This document shows positions 1 to 12,800 of a stretch of 64,000 nucleotides of DNA, in pieces. The stretch comes from Desmodus rotundus (lineage: Eukaryota > Chordata > Mammalia > Chiroptera > Phyllostomidae). The DNA lies in the NCBI RefSeq assembly GCF_022682495.2, contig NC_071387.1, positions 152,290,935 to 152,354,934 of the forward strand, given 5' to 3'. The position numbers and the translations under genes are program-made. The notes beneath the pieces were generated by a model, which made no database searches, had not been told where the DNA came from, and was given only the letters and a program-made list of their open reading frames with translations. Positions within the stretch are counted from its first letter, which is position 1. Each line of letters begins with the position of its first letter.

Positions 1-1361
1 TCAAGTATAAGTGTAAAACATAAATAAGACATGAGAATGACAGGTAATGGAGGAGGTAATAGAGACAATGATTTTATTAGCTCAGTGAAATGGAAATGAT
101 GGACTGGTCCAGGAGGAGACCCTTGAGATAATGTTCTGGGCCTTAAGAATTCAAGAGAGAATTGGTCAGGGGAGGACATCAAAAGATTAACCTTTGGGGG
201 CAATTTACATTTCATAAACCTTTGGGCTATGGAATTATGCATTTTCCTTGGAGTGCATTTTCCTATAAATAACAGTGACATTGTAGTAAGTCTATATAAT
301 GAATCAATTTATTCATTGTACCTTCTTTAACAGGACTGATTATTCCTCCTGACCCCATTGTGTAAAAAGCCTGTAGCCTCTCCAGACAACCCCTGCCAGT
401 GATAGGGAAAGCTGAATTGTCCCTCCTCTTTTTGGCAGGTTATATAATCCAAACTCTTTCTCTACCTATAATGCAGACCAACACCTGAAGTTATTTACTA
501 GCTTTGCCCACTTCTTTACATATTTTGAGTGTGCCCTCATTTTTGCACATTTTTTTCCTAAGAAAGTTAGATTTCTGCCCTTGCAAAAAGGACACTATTT
601 TCTCATCTCTTCTATTATGGGTGTATATGAGTTGACATTTGCAGTGCCTCTTCTCTCACTCTGAGCTATTTGAAAGTGCTTGCCCAGGGTCTCCTTGGGG
701 ACCTGGTTTCCAGACTGAGGACTGGTATTGCTTTCAGGGTGAAACCTCCCAACCTCTTCAAAGAACAGGCAGATTTGACCCCAGAGCCCTTATATATAGC
801 AACTAGTCACAAGGTGGCCGTCCTACATGACCTTTGGCATGTGCCTGGCAGTATTCTCACACTCCACAGACCGTGCTCAAGGGCAAATGACACATTTCCT
901 GATTAGGAATGAATTTCTGCAGCAACATTATTAAATATTAAGAACCACAAAAAGATTCATAGAATGGTTATGTGATTCCCCCAAACTCTTTTAGCATTTC
1001 AAAATTCACAGCACTTTAAATTAATGAGGAATTGAGATATTTGTTTAACGTGTTCATTTTGTTTGTTTTTAACTATTCAGTACACCTGGAAAGGATAAAT
1101 ATGGAATCCTAAAAGTGACAATAAGTGTATTTTAGAAGTGGACAGCTGAGAGATTTTTTTTAACCTTCCATTTCTCAGTTCAGTGTCTATATCTGTTAAT
1201 GAAGACGGTATTGAATCATACAGCAAAACTAGGGAAAAGAACAGGAAATACTGTTCTATGTCTTCTCTTCAGGAAGTTTAGACATCTGAATCATAGTTGA
1301 GTTTTTTTATTTTAAATACATATTAACTGTGTAATAACTTACATTTTACTTTAACTACTCT
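1..1361. other. Unassigned AT-rich noncoding stretch
   Basis: I see no recognisable gene, RNA or repeat here. One short frame on the plus strand (about 670-906) begins at a TTG codon and has no family resemblance I can name. It also lacks a nearby splice pattern or polyadenylation context, so I treat it as chance. Confidence 0.5.
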
Positions 1362-1369
1362 GAATTTTC

Positions 1370-1561
1370 TTTTTTTTTATTGTTTAAGTACTGTTGTCTC
1401 CATTTTACCCCCACTGCTTTCCCCCACCCACCCACTCCCCACCTCCTACCCTTAAACCTACTCCTTCCTCCTTTGGCTTTGTCCATGGGTCCTTTATACA
1501 TGTTCCTTGATGACCCTTCTCCTTCTTTCCCCCGTTACCCCCTCCCCTCAGTTACTGTCAA
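1370..1561 (-). mobile_element. L1 3' end, 5'-truncated, antisense
   Basis: A T-run is followed by a pyrimidine-rich tract and the motif gtccatgggtcctttataca, which is the reverse complement of bat-type L1 3' UTRs. The same 3' UTR occurs in sense at about 14596-14847 and 47010-47155. The copy is flanked by an 8-bp direct repeat, gaattttc, at 1362-1369 and 1562-1569, consistent with a target-site duplication. It is severely 5'-truncated and has no coding capacity. A short plus-strand frame inside it is a by-product. Confidence 0.85.
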
Positions 1562-1569
1562 GAATTTTC

Positions 1570-4500
1570 ATAGCTCTGTAATGTAACAACAAAGGGTAGA
1601 AAATTTGTGATTTTTTAAACCCATCCAAATGTTTCCTTTATGCAGCATCGGACAATAGACTTTTAAAATTTATTTTTCAAGTACATAGTTTGATAAACTA
1701 GTTTTGGAAATATTGATATATTGTATGTATATGTAAAGTTTATATAAGAAGGACCTACTATGTTTTCAAACAAATCTCAAGAATTTTGCCAATAAGCTTT
1801 GAATAAACACTTGAAAGATTAGTATCAGATATCTGAAGAACTTGATTGCCATGTTTTCCTCTATTTTTAGGGCATACAGTAAAATCTTAGTCTGAGTAGT
1901 TACCAGCAATCACATAATTGGAATTTCTACATTTTTTAACAGAAATTCACAAGGTTAAATTTTCTGAATTGAATTAGAAGGTTAATCTACCAGAATGTAT
2001 TCAGTGGACCTACCAGTTCCAGTAACCTGTTACTGTACCAGTTACAACTAATGTAAGTTAAGAGTCTTCTCTTTGGGTTTGGGTCCCCAGCTTCTTGAAC
2101 AGTAACTTGATAGCCTTCTCTGTTATCTATTTAATTGATCTGAAATAATTTGTCCACAGAGACAGATGAATTCTCCTTCCCCTTCTCCTTTGCTGCTTCC
2201 TTTCCTGGGCAAGTAATGGCTATAGAAGTGAATGATTTAATCACCTGAGTATTTGAATCTCAATTTCTAATTTTGGTTATCTTACCATATACTACTTTTA
2301 CAGTAAGCTTATTGACTAATTATGTTCTCAGATATTGTGCATAGATTTATCTTGATGTGAACCACTGTATTATGTTTACTGCCCAGAAAAATAATTATGT
2401 CAAGAAAGACTTAAGCTGTCTGAGAATCTATAGAAACTTCAGGGAGGAGATACATTATATCAGAAGAAACATATTTGGAAGCAAGAGATTTTATTGCAAA
2501 CTCTATCTCAAATATTAAAAGAGACAATGTAAACTAGGTAAAACTTATCATACAACTGTTACCTTTAAGAACATGAAAATTCACTTTCAAACAGAAAATA
2601 GAGGAAGGTAGAAAATCTAGAAGATTCTAAATGCTCCATTAATTGATTTCCACTATTATAAATGTGAAATTTGTTTTCTTCTATTGTTATATGGACATAA
2701 TGTGCTCCAAATAAACAAACAGCTTATTATAAGGTCAATATGACTTTATTTAAAGAATGTATTAAATAGTATTGCTTGATTGAAGAGCAATACAAATTTA
2801 TTATAATGTAATAATTCCAGTCATTATTTATTGTTCACAGTTTTAGTTAGCTCAGTTGGTCATAAGAAATTCCAAGTGACAGGTCAACCTTTCTTTCTCT
2901 CCTTTTCCCTGACCCACTGCCACCCGTTTTTCATCCCCCACTGCCCCATCACCATAGCTTTTTTCCAAAGTGTGATTAAATCCCTGGTAGAATATAGCCT
3001 GACGGTGTTCAGAGTCCCTTATCTGAAGTGTAAACTTTAATACTATAGCTGCCTGTATATCTTTTCTAGATGAATGATGCCAGTCCTATTTGTGCCATAC
3101 AGTTAGGGGCCTCTTAACATTTCCATTCTAAACACCTATTTTCAAAGGTTTATAACTCAGCTATAAAATTGTGCTCCAGACTGAAACTTAGCATACAGGG
3201 TCCTAGCCCAGGAGCAATCTTTTACTCTTTTATATATTAATCTTGAAAAAAAATGATGTGGCTGTATTGTAAAGAACTGAAGTGTTCACAGTAATAGAAG
3301 TTGAGGACGCAGTATGAGAAAAGATCACAAGCCAACAAGTCCCCCTCATCTATAATAGGTTTATCTGAAATTCAGTTTCACAACATCTCCTTCCTGCTTC
3401 TCATTCTTTCTTTCAATTCTCTTTGCTCAGAAATAAATCTAGTTTTATTGCTTTTATTATTTGTTTCAATAGCCTCATTTGTGGAACTTATTTAGTAGTT
3501 ATGCCACCTTGATCTATGGTCCTCTCCACAGATATGAATGAGTTGGCCACTCCAGGGCAACATCAGATTTGGGAGACCAGGTGCCATGATTATGGTTTTG
3601 TTGTTGTTGCTGTTGATAATGTTGTTATTTCAACAAGCAGAAAATTGTAAGACATGCATTAATTTTTGTTGACAGTAATAAAGAATGTATTGAAAACTTA
3701 ATAACAATATAAGTAACTATACCTTACTTTTCTAACTTGCTCTCTTAAATATTAACTTATATATTCAAAATTTTATTCTAAATCTTAGTGTTTCTGATTT
3801 AAAATTTTAAATATATGGGCTTCCCTACTATAGATATAGTGCATTAATAACAAGTGAATTGATAATTAGTGATGAAGTATTTTCGTAATCATTTGATAAT
3901 TTGATTATGTTAGTCTGGTTTTCACCTTCCAAAATAACCTTTGGGTTTTTAAATCTACATGATTTTAAGTTTTTTGGTATCTCAATTACAGATTTAAAAC
4001 CAATTATTAAGATTCTCTAATTAGTAGCTATTTTTTCTCTGGTGTGTTTTATGTAGTTCCAAACCTCATTCTCCCATATTAGTATTTTCCTTTGGATGCT
4101 TTTTATCATCTATCGCTATCATGATACTCATTATTTGAAAAAAAAAGAGGACATCCTTTAAATTCAGATTGTTTGGAGTGATACTGAAGCATCATCAGGG
4201 TGTATGACTTTATGTATATTTTGACCATTAACACTTAGTTTGCGAACAATAAAATGTCACAGGTAGAAAAACAAACAAATGATAAAAAACAAAAGCTACC
4301 ACTCTTTCTAAAGGTACTATATAGAAGAAGAGACATATTTTTATGTCAGCCGGTATAGATAAGATGCAAAATATGGAGTGCTGTTTTTTTTTTTCTGTGA
4401 AATGTGTAAAATATCTCAATCTATTATCTGACATAATGGGTTGGTATTGGGAAACTCATTAGCTATCAGGGTTGGTTAACAGGGGTGCTTTTTACAGCAT

Positions 4501-4865
4501 TTTCTTTTTATTATATAGAACAGTACACTTTTCACATCTCTAAGACTACATGGCCCTTCTGTACCCATTACTCTCTCCAATGACACCCTTTTCAGTTTGC
4601 CTTCTCTGATCATAGGAATTGGCAGGGTGGGAAGATGAAAAGTGACAGGCTTGGTGGGGCCAGGAAGGCATAAGCGAGGCAGAGAGAATGAAGGAGAATG
4701 TGTGAGCACATATGTATCCTTCAGGATTCTCAGTTATTCTTTACCATCTGTCCATAGTGTGAATTCTTTAATAACTATTTCAGAATGTTAACATTTACTT
4801 GGAAATTCACAGATGTATTAAATTACAAATATACTTTAAATTAAATATAATCAAATTTACTTTCA
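1570..4865. other. Unassigned AT-rich noncoding stretch
   Basis: No gene or repeat family could be recognised. A TTG-rich patch (about 3596-3630) is simple sequence. Open frames are under 80 codons and resemble nothing known to me. Confidence 0.5.
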
Positions 4866-4871
4866 TATTCA

Positions 4872-4924
4872 ATGTATTATATATATGTATATATGTAAAT
4901 AAATACATGTATGTATACACACAT
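4872..4924. repeat. AT-rich TATG/TACA simple repeat
   Basis: This is a low-complexity run of tatatatg and tacaca units directly beside the 3' end of an antisense L2. Confidence 0.8.
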
Positions 4925-4927
4925 ACA

Positions 4928-5798
4928 CTCATTCATTCATCAAACATTCATTGAGCATCTAGTCTATATCCAGCACTGCAATAGAAGCCAAGAAGACTTG
5001 TACAAAATTAGCTAGCTTTCAGAGGGTGGGGAGAAAGTCTTAGAAACAAATAATTATAATGTGATCCGTACAAAGTGATAATTAGAATACATTGTGATGG
5101 CACTCTATAAGTGAACAAAGAGGGGAGGGAGGGACTCTCTCTAGAAAGGCTGGGGAATGCCTCAAATAGATTAAGGTCTTTGTGTTGGGTCTTGGACGAT
5201 GAGTAAAAATTTGTAAGAACAATTGCAGACTTGAGCATTAACAAACTTCATAGGTTGTTTAACCAAAGAGTAATTCAGTATCAGCTGGAGGGTAAGGTAT
5301 TTTGATTGGGATGAGATATATGCTAGAAAGGTAAATATGAACCATATCTTGGAGCATATTCTATGTCATACGGAGATGTTCTTTATCCTGTAATGCAGAG
5401 GCACTGAAGATTTTTTTAAGCTGTGATGTTATGTGATAACTTTAGTGAGGAGGCTGGTTGGAGGGGTAAAAACTGAGTGAAGGAAGACAAATTTCAAGGG
5501 TTTTTGTCATAATCCAGGGGAGATATGGTGAATGAGAATCAGGACTAATGTAGTGGCAGAGCAATTGGGAATAGAGGACAGATTTTAAAAAGAACCAGAA
5601 GAACAGCATCTAGAGTCCAAGTATCCTTGGGGATTGAGGAGAAGAAACTCACAGGATAGCTCTCAAATATCTAGTTAGCTAGCACAGTGGATGGCGATGT
5701 TATTGTGATAGGCATTTAGAAACTTTGGCAGGGACACGAGTGGGGATAATAAGTTCATCTCCAAGTTTGGAGTATCTGCAGGTCATCTAAAGGAAATC
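4928..5798 (-). mobile_element. L2 LINE fragment, antisense
   Basis: The segment starts with the reverse complement of the L2 terminus (cattcattcatcaaacattc, then a degenerate tttattgagcacctactatg-like stretch). It continues through the purine-rich antisense L2 body, including a decayed form of the tttggactttatcctgtagg region and the gtcataatccagggg stretch. L2 is an extinct, mammal-wide CR1-clade LINE; this copy is a heavily mutated fossil with no intact reading frame. It is the first of three same-orientation L2 segments. Confidence 0.75.
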
Positions 5799-5807
5799 CA
5801 ATAATTT

Positions 5808-5865
5808 ATTTTTTTTGTTGTTGTGCAATTACAGTTGTCCTCATTCCACTCACCACCCCCATTCT
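5808..5865 (-). mobile_element. Very short L1 3' tail insertion (58 bp)
   Basis: A T-run followed by gtgcaattacagttgtcctc is the reverse complement of the bat L1 terminus. It is bracketed by a 9-bp direct repeat, caataattt, at 5799-5807 and 5866-5874. The insertion is an extreme 5' truncation lying at the edge of older L2 sequence, so it postdates the L2. Confidence 0.8.
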
Positions 5866-5901
5866 CAATAATTTCTTAAAAGAGAGCTTGATGCTGTAGA
5901 T

Positions 5902-6440
5902 ACATTCATTTGTTAACTGATTTTCCATTATGTGTTATACACTTAAGGTATATTAACAAGCAAGATAAAATCCTCATTCTCATTTACAAAGCTCAGTTGG
6001 AGAGAAAGACAAGTAAGTAATCAAATGCCATTCAATGTGGTAGCTTCACAGAAGGATGAGTACAGAGTGATACAAAGAAAAAACAAAACAAAAAAGTATA
6101 TCTAATCTTATCTTTCAAGTTTGATGGAAGAGGCCTCAGAGTACTATATTTTCCTGAGGAAGATACAAGTGGCCTGAGACATGAAAGATGAGTGGCATTT
6201 ATTAAGATAACTGAAAAAAATTGATACCAATCAATAGTAGTAAAAGTGGGAAGGTGGAAGAGATTGCTTTGCGTGGGTACATAGAATAAGATGAGACAAG
6301 CACAGAGGGCCCCTGGGGACATCAAGGTTTAAGGTGCAGGGAAAAGGTAAAATAAACAGGGCAAGGTAGAACCTAGATTAGTGATGTCATAGAAGGGAGA
6401 GGATGCTCAATAATGCCAAATGTTGCACAAAGGAAAAGCA
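5902..6440 (-). mobile_element. L2 LINE fragment, antisense (second copy)
   Basis: It opens with an L2 terminus-like stretch (tacattcatttgttaactg) and proceeds through the antisense body (aagcaagataaaatcctcat, then a decayed gaaggatgagt region). It lies in the same orientation as the L2 at 4928-5798. Divergence is high and the 5' boundary is approximate. Confidence 0.65.
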
Positions 6441-6461
6441 AGAATACAAGTTCCTAATAAA

Positions 6462-6605
6462 CTTTAACTCAATAAATATTAAGTACCTACTTTCTAGAAA
6501 CTATACCAGTTACTGGGTCATAAATGGGTAAACAAGACAGACACAGTCTCCTCTTTGATGGGATTTAGAGTCCAATGCACTAAAGATACAAAAGGTATGC
6601 TGAGG
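6462..6605 (-). mobile_element. L2 LINE 3' end, antisense (third copy)
   Basis: The stretch ctcaataaatattaagtacc followed by a decayed copy of the tgccaggcactg region and gggtaaacaagacagacaca matches the antisense L2 3' terminus. It is a third L2 3' end within 1.7 kb, again in the same orientation. Confidence 0.65.
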
Positions 6606-6644
6606 GATTTGACAGGACAAATTTCATAATTCATATTAGTAACT

Positions 6645-7010
6645 GGCACCCATTTTCCCTGCTCCCTACTTCCCCAGACCCTGGTACCACTAATCTTCTT
6701 TCTGTCTTCATGGATTTACCTATTCTGGGTAGTACGTGTCAGTGCAATCATACAGACGTGTGTGATTTTTTAAATTAGCATAATGTTTTTAATGTTGATT
6801 GATGTATAGTATTTATTAGCAATTTATTCCTTTTTAGGGCTAAATGGCATTCCATTGCACAGATATACCATTGTTGTTTATCCACTCATCAGATGGTAGA
6901 CATGTGAGTAGTTTTCACCTTTTGGCTGTTGTGAATTGTGCTTCTATAAACTTTTTGTGTGTACAAATATTTATTTGAATACCTGTTTTCAATCACTTTC
7001 TTTTAAAGAA
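6645..7010 (-). mobile_element. Old L1 (L1M-type) fragment, antisense
   Basis: Recognisable antisense L1 landmarks occur in order: taccactaatcttctttctg, catggatttacctattctgg, gcattccattgcacagatat and gtttatccactcatcagatg. These correspond to the ORF2 end and 3' UTR of older mammalian L1. Divergence indicates an ancient copy. Confidence 0.85.
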
Positions 7011-9420
7011 TGAAACTCATTTTTATTTATAATTAATGATACATAGACCACTTTAGAAGAAGAAGATACTGATAAATATGTAAGTAATTGATGGGAAAAA
7101 GTTCTGGAGTGAGGGGAAAAGAAAAAGACTATAAGGTCTGCTTGGAAAGGAGTTTGAGAAATAGTAGGAAGAAACATTGTAGCTGTCAACTCTACTTAAG
7201 ACACTACTGAATGTCTGATAGTTGACTGAATGATGATATTTATTGAATGTTAGATATTTTAGTTTAATAAGTGAGCCCATTATTTCTTCTAAATGTGTTC
7301 TGTATTACCAACATGGAGTGAATCATGGAAGTATTCGTCTATAAATGAGGCAACCCCCCACTCGAATATTTATAAATATTTTTAAAATTTTCATTAAAAA
7401 ATTTGAGAGATACACATTGGCCATTGCTTAGCTGAGCCATTTAATTTGGATCAATTTTCTGCAATGCACTTAGCAGACTTTAAAATCCATTTTGCTGGGA
7501 CACCTTTGAGACCCCATGCTAGATAATAAGGATGGCTGGAAGCTGATTCCATAATTTCTAAGTGCAACTGAGGTAGAATTAAAGTGCAAATGTAATTTTT
7601 GAAGTGCTCAACATGAGAGAAGCTATAAAATTACTTTTCTCTGACTTGTTTTAATTTCTATATGAATGTTTTATACAGTAGTCTTTTTACTGGTTTTCAA
7701 GTCATGAGCAATTATATTTGATGAAAGGGCAATTATCACACATAGAAACTCAGCATTCCAGAAGCTATCAAAATCCCAGCATTAGACTCTAACTCCACCT
7801 ACCATTCCAATGTGCTGAAAAAAGTTGTGGAAACTTTAGACTCTGAAAGTTTTAATTTGCATGATTGGAAGATAGCAAATCGGGATTTAAAAAAAATACA
7901 GGCAGGAATATTCTCATCCTGTGAAGAGATGGCATAATTATACTTTTTGCTGATTAAATATTAATATTACCATGGTTTTATAGTTTCAATCCCTGTAGCT
8001 TTACTTCCAGAAGTTCTATTTATTCTCCAAGAAAACAAATGACAAAGGCAACACGTTCTGCAGGTGTAGGCTCAGGCAGCAAGGTTGTACTGATGAAATG
8101 CATGGGACCCCAAACGTTCTCGTTTGGGTCTTGGATTCATTGAGTCACTATCTGCCTCTGACTTGTTCCCCTCTCATTTAAAATTAAACATTAGAACCAT
8201 TGGCAGTTTTCAGGCTTGATTTTCATCCCAAGCCTTAATGGCTTACAGGTGGCAATTTTTTTTTTTTTTTCCCAGTGACAATAACCTTTTCCCAAGCCTT
8301 TCTAAGGGTAATACCAATGAGAACATTGTAGAAAAAGGACAGGGAAAGGGCCATTGGAAAATTAAAACATAAAACCCTTTTCACTTTTCTTTGTTCTCTA
8401 AAAGCCCTCCCCCACTTTCTCTTATATTTGGTATGTGGAACCGGTTCCATTTATAACTTGAGCTCCTTTGCCCCTGGCATTTGGTACTTCGGCCTCACAT
8501 TTTTTGATGCTGTTATAAACTGACCAAGATTCTGAAGAGACTTATCTGTGAAACATAGTGGTTGATTTTACAATCAACACACCCATTTTACTTCTTCTTC
8601 TATCCAAGAACTTACACCCAGCAAAAAGAATGCTGAGCGTGAGTTATTCTCAATGAGTTTCATGACAAACGGTTGCCCCTGAGGAGGTATTCAAGTGATA
8701 TTATCTGTATGTTCTTGTTTTTGAAAACACTGCAGAATAGTGGAAGTGGATGAGATTTGGTGAAAATATTAATTGTGATACATGTTTTCATTGCAATTGT
8801 TACTAAGGAAAACTCCTTAATATTTAATCTGAGATCATTGTCTACCCACCATCCCTGAGTTCAGAAGTCAGGATTTGTGACAGATTTAAATAATTTAGGG
8901 TAAATATTAAAGGATTGTTGAGAAGATTAAAACTTTAAAGTAGTATCAAATATTTTAAAATAAATTTTTATAGAAGGTAGGCTGCCATTAATAGCTTTAA
9001 GAATCATATTAGATATGAACCCATTACATAGCCTAATAGGCGATTCTACTAATAGAGAATTTAATATTCATAGTATCTGAAATGTGATTTAAGAAAAAAA
9101 AATCACCAATCAACAGTGTTTACTGAGTATAAGTAATTGTATTGTATTAAATCAGGATATATTCTTTGTCTAACTTGCCACCTTTCATGAAACTTGAGTT
9201 CATGTCAATAAGAACTGGATTACATGTATTAATAACTGATTTTTTTTCCAAAAGTGAGAAATAGAAATAAACTTGAGTATTATTTTAGGAGAAAAATAAT
9301 CATGTTGGCCTATATATATAATGTAACTGCTATTTACATATAAATTACTTCACAAGTATAATCAAGGAAGATACTTGCAAATAATAATCATAAAAATAAA
9401 AATATTGTAAAAATACAAAT
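7011..9420. other. Unassigned noncoding stretch
   Basis: No gene or recognisable repeat was found. It contains a poly-T run near 8257-8270. Minus-strand frames of up to 75 codons at 7000-7280 and 8235-8450 show no recognisable domain. Confidence 0.5.
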
Positions 9421-9800
9421 TTTCATGGGCTTATTGTCTCACTAGTATGTGTATACATCTAGATTGATACATACGCAGAGAGAAAGAGGGAAGGAAAAAT
9501 TATACATACTGAGATAGCAAAATACGAGTGGTGGAGTTGTTCTCAGTGAAATATTGCCTCGTTTTACTGTAGACTGTCCAGTCTAGAGTGAGTCTGTGCC
9601 TGTGTGCCGAGACCCTGCACCCTCTCTCCTGCGAGGTGGTGTACCCAAGTCCAATGCCCTTGGGGAAATTCTTCTCCTCTTGACCTTTCCCTAGCATCCT
9701 TGTCTTGACCCCATTTCCTCCGAACCACACAACTACTAAACTGACTCATGCCAAGGTGAAAATGGGTGATGGATTCCCCAGGGGACATATATTTGAATAT
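9421..9800. other. Unassigned segment with retained CpGs
   Basis: The segment is less AT-rich than its neighbours and keeps several CpGs (around 9475, 9525, 9560, 9608, 9632 and 9721). Two overlapping minus-strand frames of 76 and 80 codons cover it, but neither resembles a protein family I know. It could be an old transposon, an LTR piece or a regulatory element; I cannot decide. Confidence 0.35.
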
Positions 9801-12800
9801 CATCACTAGCTCTCAAAAATTAAGGCTATAATCCTATAAAGTGAGTGATGGTTTTAGGCACCAGAATAGTCTCCTACATGAGACATGTTTGATGTCTTTT
9901 CTATCCCATCTCGTACATCATTTTATTCTTTCTAAACATTAGGATTGTCCTTCATAGGTGTGCACACATCTGTAGGTAAGCACACCCACTTGTGGTCATG
10001 CAGAGGTAGAAAAACAAACACCTGTGTTTATTTGGTGTTTTTGATGAGTGACAGTTGGTAAGACAACCATAATTAGTAGTCTTGTTTTAATCTAGATTTT
10101 CTCGGTATCCTGGGGAAGACATGAAGCAGTTTTCTTTTTTGCAAGGGAATATTTTTTAAAACTTTCCCATAATGCTGATTCATGATGCTTTTTTTTTTTT
10201 GGTGAATTCTGATCAGATCTAAGAAATGGATATTGTGTAAGTTAAGTACAGATTTGAACAATCAACCTGTCGCTTGGGGTTTTGATCTGTGGGTTGTCAA
10301 TGACTCTACAAGAAAAATCCTCCAACTTTCTGTGAGATAAAAATCTCAACTTTCTTGTGAGAATGCTTGGAAGAGCTAATTTAATCAGGTTTCAAACAAA
10401 GTGGAAGTTTCTCAGAAACACAATCAAACAAAATACATTAAGAAAATTCTGCTTAAACTTAGGGTTCCACCTCCATTATCAAACACAACACAACAATAGA
10501 TAGTAATGTCTATGAAAATATGACTTGGAAATGTGTTGACTTGCAGAGTGATTGGAAGCAAAGCATGTGGGCTGACAACTTAAAGCTACCTCAGTCTTAA
10601 TGTTTTCCTGGTATCCCAAAAATGTGGTGGGGTGGGATGAGAAAGAATTGGTGCTGTTAGACATTTCTCCCTTTACTACTTGTTTTGGCTCCTGATTTGT
10701 TTGGATCATTTTATTTGAACAAAATTTCCTGGCATTAGCAGCCCAACGGAAGAACTCAGAAGTCTCTCTCCCAAGGCTTCAGATGCTGAGAAACACTGTG
10801 CTGCCATTTCCTGACCTCTACAGACCACAGTCAGTTCTGAAGCAGTCTCCACAAACCTTCCTCAATTTACATACGAGATACATGTAGTGTTGCTATCCAC
10901 GAAGATTATGTTAAACTCCAAGATGTATGGATACATATAATTGAAAAATAAAGCTTTATTCTAAGCTCACTCACTGGCCTCTGAAAGATTAAACTATTAC
11001 TGTAAGCAGCCCATTGTTTCTTGCATGTATCTTAGATTTTATTTCCTGTCAGCTACTGCAAGAACTACTAAGAAGAATTAGTTTCACCACACAGTAAATA
11101 AATGCTTTAATGCCCCGCATTATTGTTTACACTGAGCTTTGCAAGCACTTAAGCCACAACAGATAATTGTCAAAATGATGAAGCAGTAAAATCACACACA
11201 GACAGCAGTTGCAGTATAGATATTGTTTTAGGAAATAGCTAATACTTGTACTTAGTGTGTTAGTTGGTTAGGGAAAGCAGTAATTCATAAAAATATAGTA
11301 TAGGCACCAAAAAGAAAAAAAATGCAGGAAGAAGAATTTTAGGCCCAAGTACCCTACAAGCTCTGATTATCTATGCTTTCGTATATTCTCCCTTATGATT
11401 TATTTTTCTTAAATCAGGCGTTTGTGTAAATACTGCTTTAAAAGGATCTTATGAAAGAGACAAGATTATTGGCATTTTTGAAAGATGACTATATCTCGTC
11501 TGGGAATTTTGTTAATTTAAAAAGTAACACACAGTAAGGGCACAATTAGAAATTTCTGTTCTGAAACATTAGTTTCACTACACAAATGCAAATTTCAATG
11601 TACTACTTTCAGGGCTTGCGTTTTATCAGCTCTTTTTCCTGGGCATGGGGGTGAGGGAGTGAGATCTGTCTGCTCACTTGGTTTTAACCACAGACTGTCT
11701 GGACTGCTCCACGCTTTCTCTAACAAGGACATCCGTGAAAACTGTGTTCTGTCTGTGGTGATGTATCTGAGCGCAAACAGGACCCTGTTAGCCATTATGT
11801 ACCTATTAGCCCTGATTACCTTCTGATAGCTCCTCACCAGTTGGTTTCACTCACTTTGACAGATCTAGTACTTTGTTTAACCTTTAAACCAGTAGGGCAA
11901 TAACACAGCTGACAAAAGGGGAGAAATAATTAAGGAAAACTTAGCCAGGAGATTTAAAAAATCTCTAACAAGGCAGATATTTCTGTTCAATTTGAAAACT
12001 TGTCAAGGGATACATACAATTCCCCATAATTGCTATAGCAAAATGTTTTATAATTTTTGCTAGCCTCAATAATTTTAGCAATGTAGCTTAATCAAATTAC
12101 TAAGTGTCTTACTTTAAAACTATCTGTAATTTACACTCTGAAGAACACGTTTTAATATTTCAGCACTTCAAAGAGTAGTGATATTCAAGAGGAAGATTCT
12201 TGAAGAATCAGGAAGGAAATATCCTTTTAAAATGTTGTCTAAAAGTCTGCCAACAGTCTGAGTTTTACACTCTCTGAAAAGGCTGACACATGCTGTTGTA
12301 AAGTAACACAAGTAATAAAAAATATCTAGGTCTGTATTATTAACAACTCTATGCATCAAAACATGGTCAACAGTAATTAGAAGAAAACAAGACATCCCAA
12401 ACTTTGTTCATTTTTTGAAGTACTTTCTGTAAGCAACTTCAGATAATAACTTGCTAGGGGAGGACTCAGTACTGTGTTCTCTTTTGCTTCTTCTCCACGT
12501 TCTCCAACATTAACCCCACCTCCCAAGGACTGACCCCATCAGTATACTTACTTCACTTTGGAGGCATTTTAGTTGTTTCTGTGAGAGGGAACATCAGAAC
12601 TCTCTGGGTATTCCTCCCATTAATCTAGATGCACAAAGCAGAGAGTTAGAGAGTGCTTTATTGTTGCATGAAGATATTTAATTAAACTCAGAACAACTTT
12701 TAAATGAGAAATTGCAAATAGTCTCTCCAGATCATTAATAATTTGGTAGTTTATAAGATATTAAAATATAATGGGTTTATTATTTTCTAAAAATCTACTG

